NCBI GenBank assembly: GCA_009691195.1
Contig: SHVA01000009.1
Span: 1 to 64,000 of the forward strand
Reading direction: 5' to 3'
DNA length: 64,000 nt
Source: Solirubrobacterales bacterium
GTDB taxonomy: Bacteria; Actinomycetota; Thermoleophilia; Solirubrobacterales; 70-9
A model generated the notes under the pieces. It searched no databases. It had not been told where the DNA came from and saw only the letters and a list, made by a program, of their open reading frames with translations. How positions within the stretch are numbered: the first letter of the stretch is position 1; each line of letters begins with the position of its first letter. A program made the translations under genes and the position numbers. Below, piece after piece: positions 19,984-27,643 of the stretch.

Positions 19984-20415
19984 CTAGAGCTTCAGCTTGA
20001 ACGTGCGCTTGTCGGTGTCGGTGTCGCCGCTGTTGATGCCGACGACGCTGATCTTGGACTTGATCTCCGACTTGCCGACGTTGGCCTTGAGGAAGTTGCG
20101 CCCCGCCCTGCTCTTGACGATCACGAAGGCCTCGATCTTGGTGTTGGCGGCGAAGTTCTTCTGGTCGACGAGCGTCGGCGGGTCCGGGCCCGGCACGACC
20201 AGGGTCGAGGAGACCGTCAGCGAGCAGTCCTCAGTGCAGATCATGAAGTAGGACATCCGCTTCTCGATCTTCACCTTCTGGGGGCCCGTGTAGCGCGCGA
20301 GGGCGTCGTCGGCGACCGCCTTGCCCGCGCTCGGGCCGGCGGTGGCCGAGGCCGGCACCAGTACGAGCGCGCCGACAGCCATCAACAGCATCCCTACCCT
20401 CTTGATCCGTCCCAC
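19984..20415 (-). CDS. Secreted hypothetical protein
   Basis: 143 residues with a signal peptide (MLLMAVGALVLVPASATAGP) and two cysteines close together (MICTEDCSLTV), possibly a disulfide. The C-terminus is a beta-rich, lysine-rich domain. Proteins of this build are frequent in Solirubrobacterales but I cannot name the family. GTG 20415 is preferred as start because TAGGGT lies eight bases upstream. The longer TTG start at 20424 falls inside that hexamer. It separates metG from tatD, which are otherwise adjacent in many genomes. Confidence 0.7.
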   Translation of the reverse strand: MGRIKRVGMLLMAVGALVLVPASATAGPSAGKAVADDALARYTGPQKVKIEKRMSYFMICTEDCSLTVSSTLVVPGPDPPTLVDQKNFAANTKIEAFVIVKSRAGRNFLKANVGKSEIKSKISVVGINSGDTDTDKRTFKLKL

Positions 20416-20423
20416 TGGAGCCA

Positions 20424-20429
20424 ACCCTA
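20424..20429 (-). promoter_or_regulatory. Putative leaderless -10 (TAGGGT) for secreted protein
   Basis: TAGGGT eight bases upstream of GTG 20415. Confidence 0.5.
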
Positions 20430-20454
20430 GCGAAGCCGGGGGAGGCGCCGCAAG

Positions 20455-21990
20455 TCAGTCCCCGGACTCGGCCTCGAGCTTGGGGAACAGGGGCGGGATC
20501 TTCTCGACCGCTTGGCCGCCCCCCCTCGAGCCGAAGGCAGCGAGGCCCCGATCGGGCTCGCCGAGGGCGCCGAGCAGGCGACCGGTCGTGTCAGGCATGT
20601 AGGAGTGCAGCAGCAGCGCCGCCACGCGCAGCCCCTCGGCGAGGCTGTAGAGCACCTGGTCGAGGCGCGCGACATCCAACGCCGGCTCCTCCGCTTCGCG
20701 TCCGGGGCCGGCTTTCGCGAGGTCCCACGGGCGGCTCTCCTCGACATAGCGGTTGAGCCGCCGCACCAGCTTCCACGCGTCCTCCAAGGCCTGGCTCAGC
20801 TCGGCGCCGTCGAGCAGCTCGTTGAAGCGGTCGGGAACGCCCTCGAAGTCGGGGGCCAGCGCCGGGTCGGGCTCGGCCTCGGGCACGACCGAGGCGCGGT
20901 AGCGGCTGACCATCGAGAGGGTCCGGTTGGCAAGGTTGCCGAACTCGTTGGCGAGCTCGGAGTCGTAGCGCGCCTCGAACCCGGCCGGCGAGATCTGGCC
21001 GTCCTGGCCGAAGGAGACCTCGCGGAAGCAGTAGTAGCGCAGGGCGTCCGCGCCGAACTTCTCGATCACCTCGTCGGGATCGAGCACATTGCCCAGCGAC
21101 TTGGACATCTTCTGACCCTCCATCAGCAGGAAGCCGTGGATGAACATCCCCCGCGGCAACTCGAGCTCGGCCGCCATCAGGAAGGCGGGCCAGTAGACGG
21201 CGTGGAACTTGAGGATGTCCTTGGCGAGGATGTGAAACGCGGGCCAGTAGCGCCCGGTCAGGTCCTCGTCCTCGCGGGCGTAGCCGAGCGCCGTGTAGTA
21301 GTTGAGCAGCGCGTCGAACCAGACGTAGATCACCTGCTCGGTGTCCCAGGGAACGGGCACCCCCCACTTCAGCGTCGGCCGCGACAACGAGACGTCGCGG
21401 AGCCCCTGCTTGATGAACGAGAGCGCCTCGTTGCGGCGGAAGTCCGGCGTGACGAAGTCAGGCCGCTCCTCGTAGAGCCGCTCGAGGTCCTCCTGGAAGG
21501 CCGAGAGCTTGAAGAACCAGTTGTCCTGCTTCTCCTTGGTGAGCTCGATCCCGTGGATCGGGCAGGTGTTGCCCTCGGCGACCTCGGACTCGGTTTTGAA
21601 GTCGGCGCAGCGCGGGCAGTACAGGCCCTCGTACGTCCCCTCGTAGACGTGGCCGTTGTCGTGGACGCGCTGGACGACCTCCTGCACGCGCTTGACGTGG
21701 CCCTCGTCCGTGGTCCGGATGAAGAAGTCGTTCGAGGCCTCGACCTTCGCCGCCATCCGCTTGAAGCGGGGGGCGAGCCGGTCGCCGAGCTCCCGCGGGG
21801 TGACCCCCTCGCGCTCGGCCTGCTGGGCCACGGGCTCGCCGTGCTCATCGGTCCCGGTCAGGAAGAAGACGTCCTCGCCGCGCTGGCGATGGTGCCGGGC
21901 GAGGATGTCGGCGGCGATCGTCGAGTAGGCATGCCCGAGATGGGGCTCGCCGTTGACGTAGTAGATCGGCGTGGTGACGTAGTAGCTCAC
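20455..21990 (-). CDS. metG: Methionyl-tRNA synthetase
   Basis: Class I synthetase, 511 residues. HIGH motif as HLGHA near residue 18 and KMSKS (GQKMSKSLGN). The connective peptide holds a zinc-type site (YCPRCADFK...NTCPIHG). The anticodon-binding helical domain is at the C-terminus. There is no C-terminal EMAP/Trbp domain, as in short actinobacterial forms. Its ATG overlaps the rsmI stop by 4 bp. Confidence 0.97.
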   Translation of the reverse strand: MSYYVTTPIYYVNGEPHLGHAYSTIAADILARHHRQRGEDVFFLTGTDEHGEPVAQQAEREGVTPRELGDRLAPRFKRMAAKVEASNDFFIRTTDEGHVKRVQEVVQRVHDNGHVYEGTYEGLYCPRCADFKTESEVAEGNTCPIHGIELTKEKQDNWFFKLSAFQEDLERLYEERPDFVTPDFRRNEALSFIKQGLRDVSLSRPTLKWGVPVPWDTEQVIYVWFDALLNYYTALGYAREDEDLTGRYWPAFHILAKDILKFHAVYWPAFLMAAELELPRGMFIHGFLLMEGQKMSKSLGNVLDPDEVIEKFGADALRYYCFREVSFGQDGQISPAGFEARYDSELANEFGNLANRTLSMVSRYRASVVPEAEPDPALAPDFEGVPDRFNELLDGAELSQALEDAWKLVRRLNRYVEESRPWDLAKAGPGREAEEPALDVARLDQVLYSLAEGLRVAALLLHSYMPDTTGRLLGALGEPDRGLAAFGSRGGGQAVEKIPPLFPKLEAESGD

Positions 21991-22808
21991 TTCCGAGGGT
22001 CCCGTCCCGTCAGCTGCCGGTAGAGCTCGTTCGCCGGGACGTTGGTGAGGGCGGCGACGACGCTGGCGGCGGCCCGCGGCTTGGCGCCGGCGCGAACCAG
22101 GCCCCGCAGGGCATCGACGGCGAAGGCGATGTCGCCGGGCGCGGCGTCCGAGGCGGGGCCGATCACGACGACGATCTCGCCCCGGACCTCGCCGCTGTAG
22201 CGGCGGGCGAGTTCGCCGAGGGGCCCGCGCGCGATCTCCTCGTGAAGCTTGGTCAGCTCCCGGCAGACGGCCGCCGGGCGCTCGGGCGCGAGCGCGGCAA
22301 GGGCGGCGAGCGACTCCTTCAGCCGCCGGGGCGACTCGAACGCGACCAAGGTCTCGGGCGACTGGAGCACCCGCTCGAGCTCACCGGCGCGGCGCGGCAG
22401 GAAGCCGACGAAGCGCCAGCGGTGGACGGGAAGGCCCGAGGCCACCAGCGCCACGGTCACAGCCGACGGGCCCGGCAGCACCTCGACCGTGAGGTCGCGG
22501 TCTATGCAGGCGCGAATCAGCTTGAAGCCCGGGTCCGAGAGACCTGGCATGCCGGCATCCGAGACAAGGGCGACCGTCTCGCCGCGCTCGACCCTCTGCG
22601 CCAGCTCGCGGGCTCGCTCGGCCTCGTTGTGGTCGTGGTAGGCGATCAGCTTCGGGGCGGGGATCTGAAGCAGCTCCAACAGCCTCCCCGTCCGGCGGGT
22701 GTCTTCGCAGGCGATCGCGTCGGCCTCCTCGAGCGCGCGGCGCACCCGCGGCGTGGTGTCCTCGAGGTTCCCGATCGGGGTCGGGCAGACGGTGAGCTTG
22801 CCCGGCAT
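21987..22808 (-). CDS. rsmI: 16S rRNA 2'-O-ribose C1402 methyltransferase RsmI
   Basis: 273 residues, tetrapyrrole-methylase fold. The N-terminus LTVCPTPIGNLEDTTPR, ACEDTRRTGRLL, ALVSDAGMPGLSDPG and EVLPGPSAVTVALVASG are the family signatures. It methylates C1402 in the ribosomal P-site region. The rsmI-metG-tatD-rsmA-ispE order is conserved. It lies three bases after the ROK kinase stop and may be cotranscribed with it. Confidence 0.95.
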   Translation of the reverse strand: MPGKLTVCPTPIGNLEDTTPRVRRALEEADAIACEDTRRTGRLLELLQIPAPKLIAYHDHNEAERARELAQRVERGETVALVSDAGMPGLSDPGFKLIRACIDRDLTVEVLPGPSAVTVALVASGLPVHRWRFVGFLPRRAGELERVLQSPETLVAFESPRRLKESLAALAALAPERPAAVCRELTKLHEEIARGPLGELARRYSGEVRGEIVVVIGPASDAAPGDIAFAVDALRGLVRAGAKPRAAASVVAALTNVPANELYRQLTGRDPRK

Positions 22809-22811
22809 CCC

Positions 22812-23771
22812 TCAGCCTCCGGACTCGGCGTCGATCAGGGCCATCGCCGCCGCCCCGACCATGCCCGCGTCCTCGCCCGCCTGCGCCACAACGACCGGCG
22901 TCGTGTTCATCGGCTTCAGCGCACGGGAGCTGAGCTCTTCGCGGGCGGGCTGGAGCAGCAGGTCCCCCACGGCGGAGACACCGCCGCCGATCACGATCAC
23001 GCCGGGGTTGAAGATGTTGGCGAGGCTGGAGAGGGCGACGCCGAGGTGGCGGCCGGCCGTGGCGACGACCTGGCGGGCGACCTCGTCACCGGCCTGGGCG
23101 GCGTCGGTGACCGTGCGGCCCCCATCCCAGGTCCCGTCCGCGAGGGCCTTGCCCAGGGCGGAGGAGGGATGCTTCTCGGCGGCGGCCTTGCCCTTGCGTG
23201 AGATCGCCATCCCGGATGCCATGGTCTCGACGCAGCCATGGTTGGGGCAGTTGCCCTGGCAGGGCGGGCCGTTCTCGTCAACGACCACGTGTCCGAGCTC
23301 GCCGGCGGCGCCGATCGCCCCCCGGTAGACCTTGCCGCCGATGATGACCCCGCCGCCGATCCCGGTGCCGATGGTGAGCAGGATGGCGTCGTCGATGCCC
23401 TTGGCCGCGCCGTAGAGGTGCTCCGCGAGCGCGGCGGTGTTGGCGTCGTTGTCGATCGATATCGGCAGGCCCGACCGCTCGCGCAGCAGGTCCCGGATCG
23501 GGAGGTCGATGATCGGCAGGTTGACCGCGGAAATCGCGACGCCGCGCTTCTGGTCGATCGTGCACGGGATACCGAGGCCGGCGCCTACCACGTCGGGGAA
23601 CCTGTCGTGCGCCTCCCGGAGCTCCTCCTCCAGCGCCGCAAGGATCTCGTCCTCGGTCAGCCCCCGCGAGCGCTCGCGGCTGACGTGAAGGACCTGCTGC
23701 TGGTCGTCCATGACCCCGACCAGCATCTTGGTCCCGCCGAGATCGACTCCGATGGCCTTGCGGGAGCTCAC
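22812..23771 (-). CDS. ROK-family glucokinase
   Basis: 319 residues from GTG 23771 (VSSRKAIGVDLGGTK). ATP-binding DLGGTK, sugar-binding region IDNDANTAAL, ILLTIGTGIGGGVIIGGKVYRG, GELGH and the ROK zinc site CQGNCPNHGCVETMASG are visible. This fits glucokinases that phosphorylate glucose with ATP, though some ROK kinases use other sugars. It is divergent from the LCP gene across about 60 bp. Confidence 0.88.
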   Translation of the reverse strand: MSSRKAIGVDLGGTKMLVGVMDDQQQVLHVSRERSRGLTEDEILAALEEELREAHDRFPDVVGAGLGIPCTIDQKRGVAISAVNLPIIDLPIRDLLRERSGLPISIDNDANTAALAEHLYGAAKGIDDAILLTIGTGIGGGVIIGGKVYRGAIGAAGELGHVVVDENGPPCQGNCPNHGCVETMASGMAISRKGKAAAEKHPSSALGKALADGTWDGGRTVTDAAQAGDEVARQVVATAGRHLGVALSSLANIFNPGVIVIGGGVSAVGDLLLQPAREELSSRALKPMNTTPVVVAQAGEDAGMVGAAAMALIDAESGG

Positions 23772-23809
23772 GCAGGGGTCCAGGAGGGAGAGGGGTCGTA
23801 CGTCATGGG

Positions 23810-23835
23810 CATTCGGCAGTATTGATAACCGAATG
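23810..23835. promoter_or_regulatory. Inverted repeat overlapping LCP start codon
   Basis: CATTCGG (23810-23816) and CCGAATG (23829-23835) flank an AT-rich 12-bp centre (TATTGATAA). The right arm contains the LCP ATG. The centre could hold a -10 for either divergent gene, so the arms may be an operator. Confidence 0.35.
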
Positions 23836-25221
23836 GCAGGCGACGACGAGCGGCGGCCGCCCGAGCGGCCCGAATACAAGGTCTACCGCTCGGGGGGCAA
23901 GCCCTCCCCGAAGCGGGGGAAGAAGGCCGCCCCTAAGGACCCGGAGGTGCCGAAAAAGGTGCGGAAGGAGCCCCCGGCGGAGGCCGCGAAGCCTGCGTCG
24001 GGAGAGCCGAAGCCGTCCCCGGCCGCCGACAAGCCCGAACCCTCGGGCAAGCCCGCGCCCTCCGGCAAGCCGGAATACAAGGTCTACCGCTCACGGCCCC
24101 GGCTCATGGACCGGATCCGCAAGCCCGACGTCGCCAGCCTGCGCGGCGACAAGGGCGACAAGGGTGGAAAGAGCGGCGGCGGCCGCGCCGACCCCGACGG
24201 CGGCGGCGGTAAGCGCCGCTGGCTGCGCTGGATCCTCTACGCGGCGGCCGCCTGGGTCGTGATCAGCTTCCTCGGCTTCGCGATCTCCGCCCAGATCCAG
24301 AAGGGGAAGCTGCCCGACTCGGCCACGCAGGCCCTCAGCGGCGGGCCCGTCCTGCTCAGCGGCCAGAACGTCCTCATCCTCGGCGGCGACAGGCGCGGCC
24401 AGAACCAGAGCGGCGCCCGCGGGACCGAGGTAGCCGGCCCACCCCGGGCGGACTCGATCATGGTCGTCCACGCCGGCCTCGGCTCGTTCCGCAAGCTCTC
24501 GATCCCGCGCGACAGCTACGCCGCGATCCCCGACTGCGGCGCACAGAAGATCAACGCCTCGCTGGCCTGCAACACCAACAGCAACGACGGCAACCCGGGC
24601 TCGACGATCAGGACGGTCGAGGACTTCCTCGGCATCGACATCAACCACATAGTGATCGTGGACTTCGACGGCTTCGCCGAGCTCATCAACACGATCGGCG
24701 GGGTCACCGTGGACGTCCCCGAGAACAAGAACGTGGAGAAGGGGCCGGTCGTCTGCGGCGACGTCGACGGCGGCCGGGGCCAGGGCGGAGGCGTCTCCCT
24801 GAAGCTGACGCCGGGGAACCACACGCTCCAGGGCCAGAAGGCGCTCGCCTTCGCGCGCCTGCGCCACAACGACTGCGACCCTTCCGAGAACGACCTCGAT
24901 CGCGCCAAGCGCCAGCAACTGCTCCTGAACGGGATCAAGGGCAGACTGACCAGCCCGCTGCGACTGCCCTACAACTTCATCAAGGGGCCCTGGATCGGCT
25001 GGAACGCGCCGAAGGCGCTCATCAGCGATATGGGCGGCTTCACGCTGCCCCAGTTCGGGCTCAGCTCGATCTTCGGAGGCGGCAAGGACACCAACGTGCT
25101 GCTGCCCTCCTCCGACGGGCCAGGCGGCAGCCTGATCATCCCCCAGTCGGAGTGCCGCAAGGCCGTCGAGAAGCTGCTGGGCGGCGAGCCGCCCCGGACG
25201 CCCGCCTGCTCGCCGGGCTAG
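23833..25221 (+). CDS. LytR-CpsA-Psr (LCP) family cell-wall glycopolymer ligase
   Basis: 462 residues. A disordered, Pro/Lys-rich cytoplasmic region of about 125 residues carries the octapeptide PEYKVYRS twice (near residues 13 and 80). One membrane helix follows (WILYAAAAWVVISFLGFAI). The extracellular LCP domain then has ADSIMVVH, LSIPRDSYAAIP, FLGIDINHIVIVDFDGF, GGVTVDVP and ALAFARLRHND. LCP enzymes attach lipid-linked polymers to peptidoglycan. The ATG has no Shine-Dalgarno sequence. The stop shares a CTAG with the convergent FmdB gene. Confidence 0.92.
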   Translation: MAGDDERRPPERPEYKVYRSGGKPSPKRGKKAAPKDPEVPKKVRKEPPAEAAKPASGEPKPSPAADKPEPSGKPAPSGKPEYKVYRSRPRLMDRIRKPDVASLRGDKGDKGGKSGGGRADPDGGGGKRRWLRWILYAAAAWVVISFLGFAISAQIQKGKLPDSATQALSGGPVLLSGQNVLILGGDRRGQNQSGARGTEVAGPPRADSIMVVHAGLGSFRKLSIPRDSYAAIPDCGAQKINASLACNTNSNDGNPGSTIRTVEDFLGIDINHIVIVDFDGFAELINTIGGVTVDVPENKNVEKGPVVCGDVDGGRGQGGGVSLKLTPGNHTLQGQKALAFARLRHNDCDPSENDLDRAKRQQLLLNGIKGRLTSPLRLPYNFIKGPWIGWNAPKALISDMGGFTLPQFGLSSIFGGGKDTNVLLPSSDGPGGSLIIPQSECRKAVEKLLGGEPPRTPACSPG

Positions 25222-25655
25222 TCCTTCGAGCTGCTGGCCTTGGCTTTGCCGTCGCCGGAGCCCGAGCCCGATGACTTCGAGTCCGAGGAGTCGCTCTTGG
25301 AGTCCGACGACGAGGACTTGGAGTCCGAGGAGTCGCTCTTGGAGTCCGACGATGAGGACTTGGAGTCCGAGGAGTCGCTCTTGGAGTCCGGCGATGAGGA
25401 CTTGGAGTCCGAGGAGTCGCTCTTGGACTCGCCGGAGTCGCTCGAGCCCGATCCCTCCGAGGAAGTCGCCGACTCCGACTTGCTGCCGTAGTCGGTCGTG
25501 TAGAAGCCCGAGCCCTTGAAGTGGACGGCGATGGGGTGGAAGACCCGCTCGACCGGGGCGCCACACAGCTCGCACTCGGTCACGGGATCGTCGGCCATTC
25601 GCTGGATGACCTCGAACGTGTGCCCGTTCCCGCACTTGTACTCGTAGATCGGCAC
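25218..25655 (-). CDS. FmdB-type zinc ribbon protein with Ser/Asp/Lys repeat tail
   Basis: 145 residues. Residues 1-45 are an FmdB zinc-ribbon regulatory domain (MPIYEYKCGNGHTFE...CELCGAPV) in which the second ligand looks like His (CxxGH variant). Residues about 60-145 are almost only Ser, Asp and Lys, made from a 14-residue repeat (SKSDSSDSKSSSSD). The DNA repeat is 42 bp and nearly perfect, so the tail length is likely to vary between strains. GTG start (CATACT eight bases upstream). Function unknown. The tail could be a flexible, phosphorylatable linker. Confidence 0.85.
   Translation of the reverse strand: MPIYEYKCGNGHTFEVIQRMADDPVTECELCGAPVERVFHPIAVHFKGSGFYTTDYGSKSESATSSEGSGSSDSGESKSDSSDSKSSSPDSKSDSSDSKSSSSDSKSDSSDSKSSSSDSKSDSSDSKSSGSGSGDGKAKASSSKD
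25279..25427. repeat. 42-bp tandem repeat, about 3.5 copies, inside FmdB gene
   Basis: Copies at 25279-25320, 25321-25362, 25363-25404 and partial 25405-25427, each starting GAGTCCGAGGAGTCGCTC. They differ by one or two bases and stay in frame. Confidence 0.9.
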
Positions 25656-25707
25656 GGCGAGGAAGTATGACCATTGCGGCTTGTCGTCCGCGCCGGGCGC
25701 GGGCGAC

Positions 25708-25713
25708 TACCCT
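25708..25713 (+). promoter_or_regulatory. Putative near-leaderless -10 (TACCCT) for glyS
   Basis: TACCCT nine bases upstream of ATG 25723, with no Shine-Dalgarno sequence. Confidence 0.4.
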
Positions 25714-25722
25714 CCTCGACTC

Positions 25723-27087
25723 ATGGCCGAGGCCACCCTGGACGAGATAGTCGCGCTCTGCAAGCGCCGTGGATTCATCTTTCCCTCCTCCGAGATCTAC
25801 GGCGGGGTCGGCTCGACCTACGACTACGGCCACTACGGGGTCCTGCTCAAGAACAACGTCAAGGCCGAGTGGTGGCGGGCGATGCTCCAGGAGCGCGATG
25901 ACATCGTCGCGATCGACTCGGCGATCATCCAGCACCCCAAGGTCTGGGAGGCATCGGGGCACCTCGATGGATTCACCGACCCGCTCGTGCAGTGCCTCGG
26001 CGAGTGCAAGCGGCGCTTCCGCGAGGACCACCTGCGCGAGGCCCAGCTCGGCGCCGAGGATGCGGAGGGAGAGATCCGCTGCCCGGAGTGCGGCGGGGAG
26101 CTGTCGGAGCCGCGCCAGTTCAACCTCATGTTCGAGACCCACGTCGGCCCGGTCGCCGAGGACGGCAACGTCGCCTACCTGCGCCCCGAGACCGCCCAGG
26201 GCATCTTCATCAACTTCAAGAACGTGCTCCAGTTCGCGCGCAAGAAGCCGCCGTTCGGCATCGCCCAGATCGGGAAGTCCTTCCGGAACGAGATCACGCC
26301 GGGGAACTTCATCTTCCGCACCCGCGAGTTCGAGCAGATGGAGATGGAGTTCTTCGTGCCGCCGGACTCGGCCGGCGAGTGGCACGAGAGCTGGATGGAG
26401 GAGCGGATGCGCTGGTACACCGAGCTCGGCATTCGCGCCGGCAAGCTGCGGCTGCGGCCCCACGGCAGTGACGAGCTCTCCCACTACTCGAGCGCCACCT
26501 CCGATGTCGAGTACGAGTTCCCGATGGGCTTCTCCGAGCTCGAGGGCATCGCCAACCGCGGCGACTTCGACCTCACCCAGCACGCGAAGTTCTCGAACGA
26601 GAAGCTCGAGTACGTGGACAGCGCCGACGGCAGCCGCTACGTCCCCCACGTGATCGAGCCGGCCGCCGGGGTGGACCGGGCGATGCTCGCCTTCATGGTG
26701 GACGCCTACGAGGTCGAGGAGGTCGAGGGACGTGAGCGCACCGTGCTGCGGCTGCACCCGCGGCTCGCTCCGGTCAAGGCCGCCGTGCTGCCGCTGGTCA
26801 ACAAGGACGGGCAGCCCGAGAAGGCCCGCGAGATCCACCACGCGCTGCGCGGCCTGATGGCCACCGAGTTCGACACCGGCGGCTCGATCGGCAAGCGCTA
26901 CCGCCGCCAGGATGAGATCGGGACCCCGTGGGGGATCACCGTCGACCACCAGACGATGGAGGACGACACCGTCACCCTGCGCGACCGGGACTCGCTCGAG
27001 CAGTCGCGGATCCCGGTCGACGATCTCGTCAACGAGCTCGTCGGCCGGCTCGCCCAGCCCTGGACCAGCCCGAAGCCGACCGCCTAG
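25723..27087 (+). CDS. glyS: Glycyl-tRNA synthetase (dimeric class II)
   Basis: 454 residues, single-chain alpha2 GlyRS. Starts MAEATLDEIVALCKRRGFIFPSSEIYGG. Contains the family's Cys-containing insertion (CLGECKRRF...CPECGGE), the motif 2 region GKSFRNEITPGNFIFRTREFEQMEMEFF, and motif 3 VIEPAAGVDRAML. The C-terminal anticodon-binding domain runs from about 350. It is monocistronic. The stop shares CTAG with the convergent cupin gene. Confidence 0.96.
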   Translation: MAEATLDEIVALCKRRGFIFPSSEIYGGVGSTYDYGHYGVLLKNNVKAEWWRAMLQERDDIVAIDSAIIQHPKVWEASGHLDGFTDPLVQCLGECKRRFREDHLREAQLGAEDAEGEIRCPECGGELSEPRQFNLMFETHVGPVAEDGNVAYLRPETAQGIFINFKNVLQFARKKPPFGIAQIGKSFRNEITPGNFIFRTREFEQMEMEFFVPPDSAGEWHESWMEERMRWYTELGIRAGKLRLRPHGSDELSHYSSATSDVEYEFPMGFSELEGIANRGDFDLTQHAKFSNEKLEYVDSADGSRYVPHVIEPAAGVDRAMLAFMVDAYEVEEVEGRERTVLRLHPRLAPVKAAVLPLVNKDGQPEKAREIHHALRGLMATEFDTGGSIGKRYRRQDEIGTPWGITVDHQTMEDDTVTLRDRDSLEQSRIPVDDLVNELVGRLAQPWTSPKPTA

Positions 27088-27614
27088 TCGTAGGAGGCGC
27101 GGTAACCGCGTAGGCGGGCGACGGCCGCGGCCAGGGGCAACGACGCCCTCTGCAGGGCGACGGGGATTCCCGAGCGATAGCTCTGTCCGTCGGTCTCCCT
27201 CGCGAGCAGGAGGATCTGGAGCAGCGACATCTCGTCCTGATCGTTGGCGGTGCCCTCGCGCAGGTGATGCCCCCAGGCGGCTCCGTAGGCCTGGATGAAC
27301 TCCGGGTATGGCTCGAAGCGGCCGCGAACGGTCAGGGGCCCGTCCTCGGACCAAGGGTCGCGATGAGCAGTGCCCGGCTCGAGGCTGACCAGCTCGGGGG
27401 CGACGAAGTCCCTGGTCTCACCGTCGACCTGGATCTTGCCGCGACCCTCGAGCGCCTCCCAGTTCTGGGTGAAGTCGAGGTGGCGGTGTGGCTCGGCGCG
27501 CCCGGTGCGAGGTGCGTAGACGCGGTCGAACACGACCCGCCCGGGGGAGGTCTCGGTGAACTCGAGGGTCGCGCCGGTGCGGGCGCTCACGAATCGATCT
27601 CCGGCCGAAAGCAC
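27084..27614 (-). CDS. Cupin-domain protein
   Basis: 176 residues. One cupin barrel in residues about 25-110: PHRHLDFTQNWEALEGRGKIQVDG carries motif 1 (HxH...E), and LEPGTAHRDPWS is motif 2. An alpha-helical tail of about 70 residues follows (FIQAYGAAWGHHL..., LLQILLLARETDG), as in small single-domain cupins of actinobacteria. Metal-binding residues look intact. Substrate unknown. GTG start with TAGGGT six bases upstream. Divergent from the acyl-CoA synthetase across 29 bp, so the two promoters overlap. Confidence 0.8.
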   Translation of the reverse strand: MLSAGDRFVSARTGATLEFTETSPGRVVFDRVYAPRTGRAEPHRHLDFTQNWEALEGRGKIQVDGETRDFVAPELVSLEPGTAHRDPWSEDGPLTVRGRFEPYPEFIQAYGAAWGHHLREGTANDQDEMSLLQILLLARETDGQSYRSGIPVALQRASLPLAAAVARLRGYRASYD

Positions 27615-27620
27615 CAGCCA

Positions 27621-27626
27621 ACCCTA
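27621..27626 (-). promoter_or_regulatory. Putative leaderless -10 (TAGGGT) for cupin gene
   Basis: TAGGGT six bases upstream of GTG 27614. Confidence 0.5.
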
Positions 27627-27643
27627 TTCGCTAGAAGGGCGGG

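Noticed and set aside
25279-25427. Possible CRISPR array
   Set aside because: The repeats are directly joined without spacers, stay in frame and encode the FmdB tail.
24091-27354. 1087-residue minus-strand open frame opposite the LCP, FmdB and glyS genes
   Set aside because: It contains no domain motif and has the Leu/Val/Asp-rich composition of antisense high-GC frames, while the opposite strand encodes LCP and glycyl-tRNA synthetase.
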